Assembly: GCA_000437755.1 (NCBI GenBank)
Contig: FR900165.1
Coordinates: 27,370 to 45,185, forward strand
Source: Roseburia sp. CAG:303
GTDB taxonomy: Bacteria > Bacillota > Clostridia > Lachnospirales > Lachnospiraceae
DNA: 17,816 nucleotides
Direction of reading: 5' to 3'
The notes beneath the pieces were generated by a model. The model was not told where the DNA came from, ran no database searches, and saw only the letters and a list, made by a program, of their open reading frames with translations. Position numbers and translations under genes: made by a program. Position 1 is the stretch's first letter. Every line of letters starts with the position of its first letter. This document shows positions 1 to 7,066 of this stretch, in pieces.

Positions 1-100
1 CTCCCAGACCGGCCACTGCCACCCGCGACTCCCGCAGTTTTTCATAAACCGCTGTGCCAAAACGCTTATCACAGATCTGATTGTATTCTTCCCTCGTCAT
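1..100 (-). CDS. thiF: ThiF, sulfur carrier protein adenylyltransferase (N-terminal part only)
   Basis: Only the first 33 codons lie in the window; the gene runs off the left edge. The visible residues begin MTREEYNQICDKRF and reach VAVAGLG, the start of the glycine-rich nucleotide-binding loop of the E1-like ThiF/MoeB/HesA family. In that family ThiF adenylates the C-terminal glycine of ThiS so that sulfur can be loaded for thiazole synthesis. The ATG at 100-98 overlaps the thiS stop codon as ATGA. A perfect GGAGG (minus strand, 111-107) lies 6 nt upstream, inside the last glycine codons of thiS, so the two genes should be translationally coupled. The position next to thiS makes ThiF much more likely than MoeB or HesA. 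thiG and thiH probably follow beyond the edge, but that is inference. Confidence 0.82.
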   Translation of the reverse strand, partial: MTREEYNQICDKRFGTAVYEKLRESRVAVAGLG

Positions 101-297
101 CTTGAGCCTCCGCCGACAAAATGAACAATCTCCAAAATATCCGTATCCTTCAGCATACATTCCTCATACATTGCCTTTGGCAGAATCTTTTCATTCAGTT
201 CTACTGCTATTCGTACTGGATTATAACCATTCTGCTGTAAAAAATCGCTTAACCGGATTTCCTCTTTTAATACTACTTCCTCACCATTTACTCTCAT
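97..297 (-). CDS. thiS: ThiS, thiamine biosynthesis sulfur carrier protein
   Basis: This 66-residue ubiquitin-fold protein has the ThiS pattern: MRVNGEEV at the start, SDFLQQNGYNP and AVELNEKILP in the middle, and a DILEIVHFVGGG ending. The C-terminal glycine is where ThiF adenylates and where the thiocarboxylate used by thiazole synthase ThiG forms. Unusually, two residues (Ser-Arg) follow the Gly-Gly-Gly; family members commonly end at the glycines. The reading frame there is unambiguous because the stop overlaps the thiF start. A ribosome binding site (GAAAGGAAA) lies upstream of the ATG. No TPP riboswitch was recognised upstream; a 207-bp repeat element lies there instead, starting 33 bp from the start codon. 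Confidence 0.9.
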   Translation of the reverse strand: MRVNGEEVVLKEEIRLSDFLQQNGYNPVRIAVELNEKILPKAMYEECMLKDTDILEIVHFVGGGSR

Positions 298-318
298 ATC
301 AGGTGTTTCCTTTCTATC

Positions 319-329
319 TGTATTATGTT
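319..329. repeat. Target-site duplication, left copy
   Basis: TGTATTATGTT directly abuts the left end of the 207-bp element and is repeated exactly at its right end. One more T could belong either to the duplication or to the element, so the length is 11 or 12 bp. Confidence 0.8.
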
Positions 330-536
330 TAGTTAATTGCGAAACTCATAATTTATCTTTATTGTATATGCAAATTAAACAATTACTAAGAAGGTACTAT
401 GAGGTAGTCGGCACTTAGATGCTGTATTTTAGCATCTTAGTACCGCTACCAGCCGAATGTAGCGAGAGCGTGCCTTCGTGTAATGTTTCATTTGCATATG
501 CACTTAACAAAAATTTAAGTGTTTCGCAATTACCTA
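330..536. mobile_element. MITE-like non-coding element, 207 bp, complete, with target duplication
   Basis: The ends are 16-bp inverted repeats matching in 15 of 16 positions: TAGTTAATTGCGAAAC at 330-345, and TAGGTAATTGCGAAAC as the reverse complement of 521-536. A second, inner pair of inverted arms lies at 366-381 and 484-499 (15 of 16). The centre holds a hairpin, AGATGCT (417-423) against AGCATCT (431-437), plus GGTACT/AGTACC arms at 393-398 and 439-444. The whole element is therefore a long imperfect palindrome. It is flanked on both sides by the identical 11-mer TGTATTATGTT (319-329 and 537-547), as expected of a target-site duplication. It contains no plausible gene, so it would need a transposase in trans. 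Another copy starts at 17791. Target duplications of about 10-13 bp are known for IS4-group elements, so an IS4-like parent is possible but unproven. Confidence 0.85.
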
Positions 537-547
537 TGTATTATGTT
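537..547. repeat. Target-site duplication, right copy
   Basis: TGTATTATGTT directly abuts the right end of the 207-bp element, identical to the copy at 319-329. Both copies read ACATAATACA on the minus strand, containing a TAATAC hexamer that could serve as a -10 element. Confidence 0.8.
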
Positions 548-558
548 TCCTGAAATGC

Positions 559-613
559 AAAAAGGTCACACGAAGAACGCTACACCCGCGGTGGTGTACC
601 CCTTCGTGTGACC
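559..613 (-). terminator. Strong intrinsic terminator, or attenuator, hairpin upstream of thiS
   Basis: On the minus strand a perfect 12-bp stem (CTTCGTGTGACC at 602-613 pairing with GGTCACACGAAG at 564-575) encloses a second 6-bp stem (593-598 with 581-586) and is followed by five U residues (563-559). There is no U tract on the plus strand, so it terminates leftward transcription only. It starts 76 bp after the stop codon of the FKBP lipoprotein gene and is the natural terminator for it. A promoter-like sequence lies between that stop and the hairpin, so it may instead be a regulated leader for thiS. Confidence 0.82.
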
Positions 614-630
614 TGCACACTCTGACTGTT

Positions 631-659
631 ATGTTAACAGAGGTTTTCCTTTTTGTCAA
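631..659 (-). promoter_or_regulatory. Sigma-A-type promoter reading towards thiS
   Basis: On the minus strand there is TTGACA (659-654), a 17-bp spacer, and TAACAT (636-631). The predicted start is near 624, about 11 nt before the hairpin at 613-564. The -35 element is consensus and the -10 matches in four of six positions. Transcripts from here would be about 65 nt if the hairpin terminates, or would run into thiS if it does not. Confidence 0.55.
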
Positions 660-688
660 CCTTAATATTTATTTTTGTAAATATCGGC

Positions 689-1837
689 CTATTCTGCAGC
701 TGTTGTCGTTTCTTCTGTTTCTTCTACTTCCTGTGTTGTTACATTTGCATTTGAAACAATGTAATTCATGGCATACTGTGACATCACGGATGATTTTACA
801 AGGCTCTCTCCATATGTGGAACTGAATGTAGCCGCATCCATGTTATAATTATTTGCCAGATCATTCAGAATGGTCTGATATTCTGCATCAGCTTCTGATA
901 AACCGGCATCCTGTGCAATTGCATATACAACCATTGCAACCTGTGCGTAGCTGACAGCCTGCTTCTGTTTCTGATTCTGATACTGAGATTCTGTCATTCC
1001 CTGTGCAGCCAACAGTTCAGAGAGTGATTTTCCATAAGCAGATGCATAAGCATTTAAACGTTTCTCATACTGTGACTCTCCCTGTTCTATCAGTGACTTA
1101 TAATATTTCTTTACTGTAGAATTTGATATGACCTGATCCAGACCGGAAGATTCCAGGGTATTGCTTGCAGTTGTTTCAGCAGCATCTTCCAGTTTCTGTT
1201 TTGTTTCTGCAGCAAATTCTGCCAGTGTTGCATAATTTGTATTTGCTGCCAGCCATTCATCATTCAGCTGTGGTTTACGTTTTACACCATTTACCGTAAC
1301 GGTAAATACAACATCTTTTCCGGCAAGTTCCGTACTCTGATAACTCTCAGGGAAAGTCAGGTTCAAATCAACGGTATCACCTTTTTTTACTCCGATCAGT
1401 CCGTCTTCAAATCCGTCTATAAAAGATCCGGAACCAATTTCCAGTTCATAATTACTTGCTGTTCCGCCATCAAAAGCTACTCCGTTGAGTTTTCCAACAA
1501 AATCAATGATAGCTGTATCTCCATCTTCGACCGTTACATCAGAACCCGTTAACTCTACAGCCTTACTTTCCATCTCATTTGTTACATCATCATCGGTTAC
1601 CTTTGTAATACTTTTTGTCAGTTCGATTCCTTTATAATCTCCCAGGTCTACATAATCAAGTATGTTAAGATCTCCATTACTGTCATCTACCAGATCTTCT
1701 TCGGTATATGCCGGTTCTGTTGCTTCTGAAGTACCCGACTCTGTTTCTTTTGTATTGTCGTCTTTGGAAGCTCCACAGGCGAACATTGTCATACCAAGGC
1801 AGACACACATTACCACTGCCAAAAATCTTTTTCTCAT
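689..1837 (-). CDS. Lipoprotein with FKBP-type PPIase and trigger-factor-like C-terminal domain
   Basis: This 382-residue protein starts with a lipoprotein signal (MRKRFLAVVMCVCLGMTMFAC, lipidated Cys at 21), followed by an acidic Ser/Thr linker to about residue 55. Residues about 104-184 form an FKBP fold with VEDGDTAIIDFVGKLNGVAFDGG, FIDGFEDGLIGVKKGD and VFTVTVNGVK, typical of peptidyl-prolyl isomerases. Residues about 190-360 are helical and resemble the chaperone arm of trigger factor. The N-terminal ribosome-binding domain of trigger factor is missing and is replaced by the lipid anchor, so it probably folds exported proteins outside the membrane, as PrsA does in other Firmicutes. The end is Glu/Thr-rich. 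It has its own promoter and an AGAGG ribosome binding site, and ends at the hairpin at 613-564. Confidence 0.85.
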   Translation of the reverse strand: MRKRFLAVVMCVCLGMTMFACGASKDDNTKETESGTSEATEPAYTEEDLVDDSNGDLNILDYVDLGDYKGIELTKSITKVTDDDVTNEMESKAVELTGSDVTVEDGDTAIIDFVGKLNGVAFDGGTASNYELEIGSGSFIDGFEDGLIGVKKGDTVDLNLTFPESYQSTELAGKDVVFTVTVNGVKRKPQLNDEWLAANTNYATLAEFAAETKQKLEDAAETTASNTLESSGLDQVISNSTVKKYYKSLIEQGESQYEKRLNAYASAYGKSLSELLAAQGMTESQYQNQKQKQAVSYAQVAMVVYAIAQDAGLSEADAEYQTILNDLANNYNMDAATFSSTYGESLVKSSVMSQYAMNYIVSNANVTTQEVEETEETTTAAE

Positions 1838-1892
1838 TCTATTTTACCTCTTTTATGGTTATTCTATAATGTCTCTGACATCATTAAATTTT

Positions 1893-1921
1893 ATTGTATC
1901 ACACTTAAACCATTACAGCAA
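1893..1921 (-). promoter_or_regulatory. Promoter of the FKBP lipoprotein gene
   Basis: Minus strand: TTGCTG (1921-1916), 17-bp spacer, TACAAT (1898-1893), with TG just upstream giving an extended -10. It lies about 55 bp before the start codon at 1837. No terminator hairpin was seen between this promoter and the end of the MATE gene at 1957, so read-through is also possible. Confidence 0.6.
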
Positions 1922-1956
1922 TGTCAAAATTGTGACGTTTCTATGTTTATATATCC

Positions 1957-3315
1957 TTATATCACGTGGTGTCTGTGCCATTTATCTCCTTTAAATCTGT
2001 GGATAAACAGAATGGAACGAATTGCCCAGTCTGAAAACATACCAATCCATACTGCGATTGGACCAAATCCAAAGTATTTAATAAGGATACGGCACAGTGC
2101 AACCCTGCACAGCCACATACTGAGTGTGGAACAAATCATCGTATATTTTACGTCACCTGCTGCCCTTAATCCATAAGCAGGAATAAATGCACCGTCCCAT
2201 ACAATCGGTTTGATAATGGTGATCCATCCCATCATATACAGACACATTTTTGCACTTTCAGGCTCCATTCCCGCAATCCAGGTAATCGGTCTTGCTATGA
2301 CATATGCCAGTGCACAGCTTACAATCAATGCAATCTCACCGTAAAACATCAGTTTCTTTATGTAATACTCTGCTTCATCTTTTCTGCCTGCTCCGATACA
2401 CTGGCCAACCAGCGTGGTCAGACCGATTCCGATTCCAATCGCCGCAACACCGTTCAGGTTTTCCAGAATTACTGTCATGGCCTGTGCTGCAATCGCCGCT
2501 GTTCCAAGTGTTGATACAGATGACTGGATAGCAAGCTTACCAAACTGAAACATTCCGTTTTCTATTCCTGAAGGAATTCCGACTGCCAGAACTTTCTTTA
2601 TAAGCGAAAAATCCGGTCGTATTTCTTTATAGTTATTGATCACAATAATCTGCTTCGGTTTGCGCAGGGAATAAATCACTACTACTGCGCAGAATATTCT
2701 TGACACGAGTGTTGACAATGCAGCACCAAAAACCCCCCAGTGCAGCCCAAAGATCAGAAGGGCATTTCCTGTAATATTCATGACATTAGATATCACAGAA
2801 ATCATCATCGGATATCTTGAATTACCCTCTGCCCGATAAAAAGCGCCACCAACATCAAACAAACCGATAAACGGGAAAGATATTGCCGTAACATAAAAAT
2901 ATATAACCGATGCATCCATAACATCCTGTTCCACTTTTCCGAAAATCAGCCTTAACAACGGATGACAGAACAGAATACAAAATACTGCCATAACTATGGA
3001 TATCACCACCGTTGACAGTAATACCTGCCTTGCCGCATTATTACTTCCTTTTGCATCCTTTCTTCCCAGATACTGGGAGCAGACGATCGTTCCTCCGACC
3101 GCCAGTGCGGACAACAACTGTATCACCAATACATTAATCGAGTCAACCAGCGACACTGCGGAAATAGCAGCACTTCCTACATTACTGACCATGACGGTAT
3201 CGACCATCCCCATCATGGAATTCAGAAGCTGTTCTATCATAAGCGGGATCAGTAATTTTTTTAAATCGCTTTTACTAAATAAATGTTTATTTTCTATTTC
3301 TACTGCCTGTTTCAT
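1957..3315 (-). CDS. MATE-family multidrug/cation antiporter
   Basis: This 452-residue integral membrane protein has about 12 hydrophobic segments arranged as two halves, as expected for MATE (NorM/DinF-like) exporters that use a Na+ or H+ gradient. Recognisable stretches are PLMIEQLLNSMMGMVDTVMVS in the first helix, SQYLGRKD, GGAFYRAEGNSRYPM, VGIPSGIENGMFQFGKLAIQ and GQCIGAGRKDEA. The length is normal for the family. The substrate cannot be told from sequence. The gene begins 25 bp after rsmA with only a weak ribosome binding site and no obvious promoter, so it is probably read from the metG-tatD-rsmA transcript. Confidence 0.93.
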   Translation of the reverse strand: MKQAVEIENKHLFSKSDLKKLLIPLMIEQLLNSMMGMVDTVMVSNVGSAAISAVSLVDSINVLVIQLLSALAVGGTIVCSQYLGRKDAKGSNNAARQVLLSTVVISIVMAVFCILFCHPLLRLIFGKVEQDVMDASVIYFYVTAISFPFIGLFDVGGAFYRAEGNSRYPMMISVISNVMNITGNALLIFGLHWGVFGAALSTLVSRIFCAVVVIYSLRKPKQIIVINNYKEIRPDFSLIKKVLAVGIPSGIENGMFQFGKLAIQSSVSTLGTAAIAAQAMTVILENLNGVAAIGIGIGLTTLVGQCIGAGRKDEAEYYIKKLMFYGEIALIVSCALAYVIARPITWIAGMEPESAKMCLYMMGWITIIKPIVWDGAFIPAYGLRAAGDVKYTMICSTLSMWLCRVALCRILIKYFGFGPIAVWIGMFSDWAIRSILFIHRFKGDKWHRHHVI

Positions 3316-3340
3316 TTTTACACAATCTTTCTGAAGATAT

Positions 3341-4210
3341 CTATCTGTTTTTTACCAGAAGATTTGTCAGTTCTGCAAACTGTTTTAATGAAAGCACCTC
3401 TCCTCTGACCGTCTGTGACAGCTGCATCTCCTCGAGTGCTACCACTACCTGCTCTTTAGAAAAATTCAGATCTGCTGCATTGTGAATACTGTTCTGCAAT
3501 GTCTTTCTCCTCTGGTTAAATGCTGCCCGGATAATTCGGAACATAATTTTCTCATCCAGAACCTCTACCGGACATTCTCTATGCCGGGTAAGCCGGATTA
3601 CCGCTGATGCTACATTCGGTCTCGGCATAAAACAGTTCGGTGGAACATTCGCAACAATCTCTGGATCTGCGTAGTATTGCACAGCAAGGGATAATGCGCC
3701 ATAATCTTTCGAACCCGGACCAGTCTGCATCCGATCTGCCACCTCTTTCTGCACCATAATCGTAATGCTCTCCAACGGTACATGGCTTTCAAACAATCCC
3801 ATTATAATCGGTGTGGTGATATAATACGGCAGATTTGCAACAATCTTGACTGGTCTGCCGTCATTTTCTTCTTCCACCAGCTTATTGATATCGAGTTTCA
3901 GGATATCTTCATTAATAATCGTAACATTGTCATATTCCGCCAGTGTGTCATTTTCCAGAATAGGAATCAGATTTTTATCAATCTCCACAGCAATTACTTT
4001 TCTTGCACTTTCACACAGATACTGTGTCAGTGTCCCAATTCCAGGCCCGATTTCCAATACCATATCATCTTTTGTAATCCCGGCTTCCCGAATAATTCGT
4101 TCTAATACATGTGTATCAATAAGAAAGTTCTGTCCATATCTTTTCTGAAACACAAAGTCATATTTCTGCAATATCGCAATCGTATTCTGCGGTATTCCCA
4201 ATGTAGCCAT
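3341..4210 (-). CDS. rsmA: RsmA/KsgA, 16S rRNA adenine dimethyltransferase
   Basis: This enzyme dimethylates the two adjacent adenines in the 3'-terminal hairpin of 16S rRNA using SAM. The 289-residue protein shows the family motifs: YGQNFL (25-30), SAM-binding EIGPGIGTLT (53-62), acidic E76 in VIAVEID, NLPYY (126-130) and FNQRRKTL (231-238). An in-frame upstream start at 4267 would run back into tatD. The ATG at 4210 is preferred because a GGAAGGAAAAGG site precedes it and MATLGIPQNT matches the expected N-terminus. It lies 20 bp after tatD. In many Firmicutes rnmV sits between tatD and this gene, and it is absent here. Loss of the enzyme is known to give kasugamycin resistance. Confidence 0.95.
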   Translation of the reverse strand: MATLGIPQNTIAILQKYDFVFQKRYGQNFLIDTHVLERIIREAGITKDDMVLEIGPGIGTLTQYLCESARKVIAVEIDKNLIPILENDTLAEYDNVTIINEDILKLDINKLVEEENDGRPVKIVANLPYYITTPIIMGLFESHVPLESITIMVQKEVADRMQTGPGSKDYGALSLAVQYYADPEIVANVPPNCFMPRPNVASAVIRLTRHRECPVEVLDEKIMFRIIRAAFNQRRKTLQNSIHNAADLNFSKEQVVVALEEMQLSQTVRGEVLSLKQFAELTNLLVKNR

Positions 4211-4230
4211 ATTCCTTTTCCTTCCTTTCT

Positions 4231-5007
4231 TTATGCAATCCGATACACATCGTTTCCATTTTTCCATACAGCATCCATCACTTCATCCGTACTAAGTCCC
4301 TTTATCTGTGCAAGTGTCCCAAGAACATATTTCAGATTTGATGAGTCATTTCTTTTTCCCCGGTTCGGCTCCGGTGCCATATATGGACAGTCCGTTTCAA
4401 TGACAATCCGATCCAATGGCACATATTCCGCTACCTCTTTCAGTTTTCTGGCATTTTTAAAGGTAAGCACACCGCCAATACCTATATAAAAACCTTTATC
4501 AAGATACTTTCCTGCCATCTCTTTTCCATAAGAAAAACAATGAATTATCCCACCTGTGTTTTCCGCCTGCATCTCTTTCATGATATCAAAGGTATCTGCC
4601 GCAGCATCCCGTGAATGTATAATGACCGGCTTATTCATTTCCGCCGCCAGTTCAAGCTGCATCTCAAAAACTTTCTGCTGAATCTTCCTGTCCGGATTAT
4701 CTTCGTAATGATAATCCAGTCCGATTTCACCAAGTGCAACCACTTTTGAATTCTTCAGACATTCCGTCAGTTTCTGATACGCATCCGGAGCACATAATTC
4801 TTCTGCATGTTCCGGATGCACTCCTGCCGCACCATAAATAAAATCATACTTTTCTGTCAGTTCTACAGTGCGAACCGAAGTATCCACTGACGAACCAACA
4901 TTTACCACTCTTTTTATCCCGTTTTGCTGAATATGCTGTAATACTTCTTCCCTGTCCGGATCAAAAGCTTCATCTTCATAATGAGCATGTGTATCAAAAA
5001 TCAGCAT
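4231..5007 (-). CDS. tatD: TatD-family metal-dependent DNase
   Basis: This is a 258-residue TIM-barrel hydrolase of the TatD/YabD family. The metal ligands can be read directly: HxH at H7 and H9 (DTHAHY), E94 in GEIGLDYH, H131 in VIIHSRDA, H156 in GGIIHCFS and D206 in IETDCPYMAPEP. Members act as 3'-5' exonucleases or repair nucleases. The start codon overlaps the metG stop by one base (TAATG), so translation is coupled. The linkage metG-tatD-rsmA is an ancient Firmicutes arrangement and supports the assignment. Confidence 0.93.
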   Translation of the reverse strand: MLIFDTHAHYEDEAFDPDREEVLQHIQQNGIKRVVNVGSSVDTSVRTVELTEKYDFIYGAAGVHPEHAEELCAPDAYQKLTECLKNSKVVALGEIGLDYHYEDNPDRKIQQKVFEMQLELAAEMNKPVIIHSRDAAADTFDIMKEMQAENTGGIIHCFSYGKEMAGKYLDKGFYIGIGGVLTFKNARKLKEVAEYVPLDRIVIETDCPYMAPEPNRGKRNDSSNLKYVLGTLAQIKGLSTDEVMDAVWKNGNDVYRIA

Positions 5008-6953
5008 TATCGAATCTCACTTCCTGCAATCATATCTCTATCAACGGTAAGTACGGATAAATTACCCTCATCATCTCCTGCTGCCAGAATCATACCCTGG
5101 GATTCCACTCCGCACAGCTTAACCGGCTTAAGATTTGTAATAACAGCAACTTTCTTTCCAACCATTTCTTCCGGTTTATAGTACTGTGCAATGCCGGAAA
5201 CGATCTGGCGGACTTCTTCCCCGATACGGATCTGTGAAACGAGAAGTTTCTTGGATTTCTTTACCGGTTCACACTGAAGCACTTCGCCCACACGAATCTG
5301 TACTTTTGCAAAATCATCAATGGAAATTTCCTCCTTTTCTTCTACCTGTGGGTATTTAACTTCCGGTTCTCCCTTCTGTTTCTTCTGAATCTCTTCCACC
5401 TTTGCCAGAGTTTCTTCCATATCCAGTCTTGCAAAGAGGATTTCCGGTGTTTCTGTTACCTTTGTTCCGCTGACATATTTTCCAAATTCACCAAGTTCTG
5501 ACAGTTCTCTCTTCTGTGCATTAAGCTGTGCCAGTATTCTTTCAGATGTTTCCGGCATAAATGCTTCGAGCAGGCATGCACCGATCGAAATACTCTCGAC
5601 CAGATTGTATAATACAGTTGCCAGACGAGGCTTGTCCTCCTCATTCTTTGCCAAAGCCCAAGGCATTGTTTCATCGATATATTTATTGCATCTCTTAAAC
5701 AGGTTGAAGATTTCCGTCATGGCATCTGCCACACGCAATCTGTCCATCTTGTCTTTTACCTTATCAACAGCCTGTGTAACCACTACTTTGAGCTCCTCAT
5801 CCACATCGCCTGAAACACCTGTATTTTCCACTATGCCATCAAAATATTTATTTGACATGGAGATAGTTCTGTTTACCAGATTTCCTAATGTGTTTGCAAG
5901 TTCTGAATTTAATCTTTCTACCAGAAGCTCCCATGTAATGACTCCGTCATTTTCAAATGGCATTTCATGGAGAACGAAGTATCTTACGGCATCGACTCCG
6001 AACAGATCCACCATGTCGTCCGCATAAATAACATTTCCTTTTGATTTACTCATCTTTCCGTCACCCTGAAGCAGCCACGGATGTCCGAATACCTGCTTTG
6101 GAAGCGGCAAATCAAGTGCCATCAGCATGATTGGCCAGTAGATGGTATGGAATCTTAAAATATCCTTGCCAATCAGATGTAAATCTGCCGGCCAGTATTT
6201 CTCAAACAGTGCATCACTGTTTCCGTCACAATCGTAGCCAAGTCCTGTGATATAGTTTGTCAGTGCATCAACCCATACATATACCACATGCTTTGGATCA
6301 AAATCAACCGGAATTCCCCATTTAAAAGAGGTTCTGGATACACACAAATCCTGCAGTCCTGCTTTTAAAAAGTTATTCATCATTTCATTTTTTCTTGATT
6401 CCGGCTGGATAAATTCCGGATGCTCTTCGATATATGCAATCAGTCTGTCCGCATACTTACTCATCTTGAAGAAATATGCCTCTTCTTTTGCCGGCTGGAC
6501 TTCTCTTCCGCAATCCGGACATTTTCCGTCTACTAACTGAGAGGCAGTAAAAAATGATTCACAAGGAGTACAATACATTCCTTCGTAATGACCTTTATAA
6601 ATATCACCTTTGTCGTACAGTTTTTTGAAGATTTTCTGTACCTGTTTCTCATGATCCTTATCTGTTGTACGGATAAATTTATCATAGGAAGTATTCATTA
6701 AATCCCAGATTCTCTTGATCTCACCGGATACATTGTCTACAAATTCCTGTGGAGTAATGCCGGCTTCCTCTGCCTTCAGTTCGATCTTCTGTCCATGCTC
6801 ATCCGTTCCTGTCTGGAAACGTACATCATATCCTTCCTGTCTTTTAAATCTTGCAATGCTGTCTGCAAGAACAATTTCATATGTATTTCCAATATGAGGT
6901 TTTCCTGATGTATATGCAATCGCTGTTGTAATATAATAAGGTTTTTTCTCCAT
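5007..6953 (-). CDS. metG: Methionyl-tRNA synthetase with C-terminal tRNA-binding domain
   Basis: The 648-residue class I synthetase charges tRNA-Met. It has the HIGH-type motif HIGN (20-23), a zinc knuckle CxxC...CxxC (C128, C131, C145, C148), KMSKS (300-304), an anticodon-binding helical region, and from about residue 545 an OB-fold EMAPII/Trbp111-like domain (FAKVQIRVGEV ... GVESQGMILAA) that forms the dimer and holds tRNA. The start ATG at 6953 has AGGAG 9 nt upstream. The leader from the predicted promoter is only about 70 nt and shows no T-box, so it is not obviously controlled by tRNA-sensing attenuation. Confidence 0.97.
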   Translation of the reverse strand: MEKKPYYITTAIAYTSGKPHIGNTYEIVLADSIARFKRQEGYDVRFQTGTDEHGQKIELKAEEAGITPQEFVDNVSGEIKRIWDLMNTSYDKFIRTTDKDHEKQVQKIFKKLYDKGDIYKGHYEGMYCTPCESFFTASQLVDGKCPDCGREVQPAKEEAYFFKMSKYADRLIAYIEEHPEFIQPESRKNEMMNNFLKAGLQDLCVSRTSFKWGIPVDFDPKHVVYVWVDALTNYITGLGYDCDGNSDALFEKYWPADLHLIGKDILRFHTIYWPIMLMALDLPLPKQVFGHPWLLQGDGKMSKSKGNVIYADDMVDLFGVDAVRYFVLHEMPFENDGVITWELLVERLNSELANTLGNLVNRTISMSNKYFDGIVENTGVSGDVDEELKVVVTQAVDKVKDKMDRLRVADAMTEIFNLFKRCNKYIDETMPWALAKNEEDKPRLATVLYNLVESISIGACLLEAFMPETSERILAQLNAQKRELSELGEFGKYVSGTKVTETPEILFARLDMEETLAKVEEIQKKQKGEPEVKYPQVEEKEEISIDDFAKVQIRVGEVLQCEPVKKSKKLLVSQIRIGEEVRQIVSGIAQYYKPEEMVGKKVAVITNLKPVKLCGVESQGMILAAGDDEGNLSVLTVDRDMIAGSEIR

Positions 6954-7031
6954 TTCACAAATCTCCTGTCTGTCAATAATATTTTTCGGCTTCTCACAAT
7001 TTAAAATCCGGATCTGCCATTAACTCATTAT

Positions 7032-7060
7032 AATATAGCAGTTTTTTTCCGTTTCTACAA
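7032..7060 (-). promoter_or_regulatory. metG: Promoter of the metG-tatD-rsmA operon
   Basis: Minus strand: TTGTAG (7060-7055), 17-bp spacer, TATATT (7037-7032); an overlapping TATAAT follows a few bases later. The -35 begins 6 bp after the stop codon of the 846-residue gene. No terminator separates the two genes, so metG may receive read-through as well. Confidence 0.55.
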
Positions 7061-7066
7061 GTATTT

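Noticed and set aside
330..536. CRISPR repeat or attachment site interpretation of the palindromic repeat
   Set aside because: There is no array of repeats and spacers, no cas or integrase gene, and the flanking direct duplication fits transposition better.
298..688. TPP riboswitch upstream of thiS
   Set aside because: The conserved CUGAGA and GCCAGCGUAGGGA-type core segments are not present on either strand; the structured DNA is the MITE-like element and a terminator hairpin.
1916..1956. Terminator after the MATE gene
   Set aside because: Only a 4-bp GTCA/TGAC stem is visible and there is no U tract, so termination here is not supported.
3341..4267. Longer RsmA starting at 4267
   Set aside because: The extra 19 residues are Lys/Arg-rich, overlap the end of tatD and lack a ribosome binding site; the ATG at 4210 has a good one.
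6954..7066. T-box leader for metG
   Set aside because: The leader from the predicted promoter is about 70 nt, too short for a T-box, and no T-box core sequence or terminator hairpin is present.
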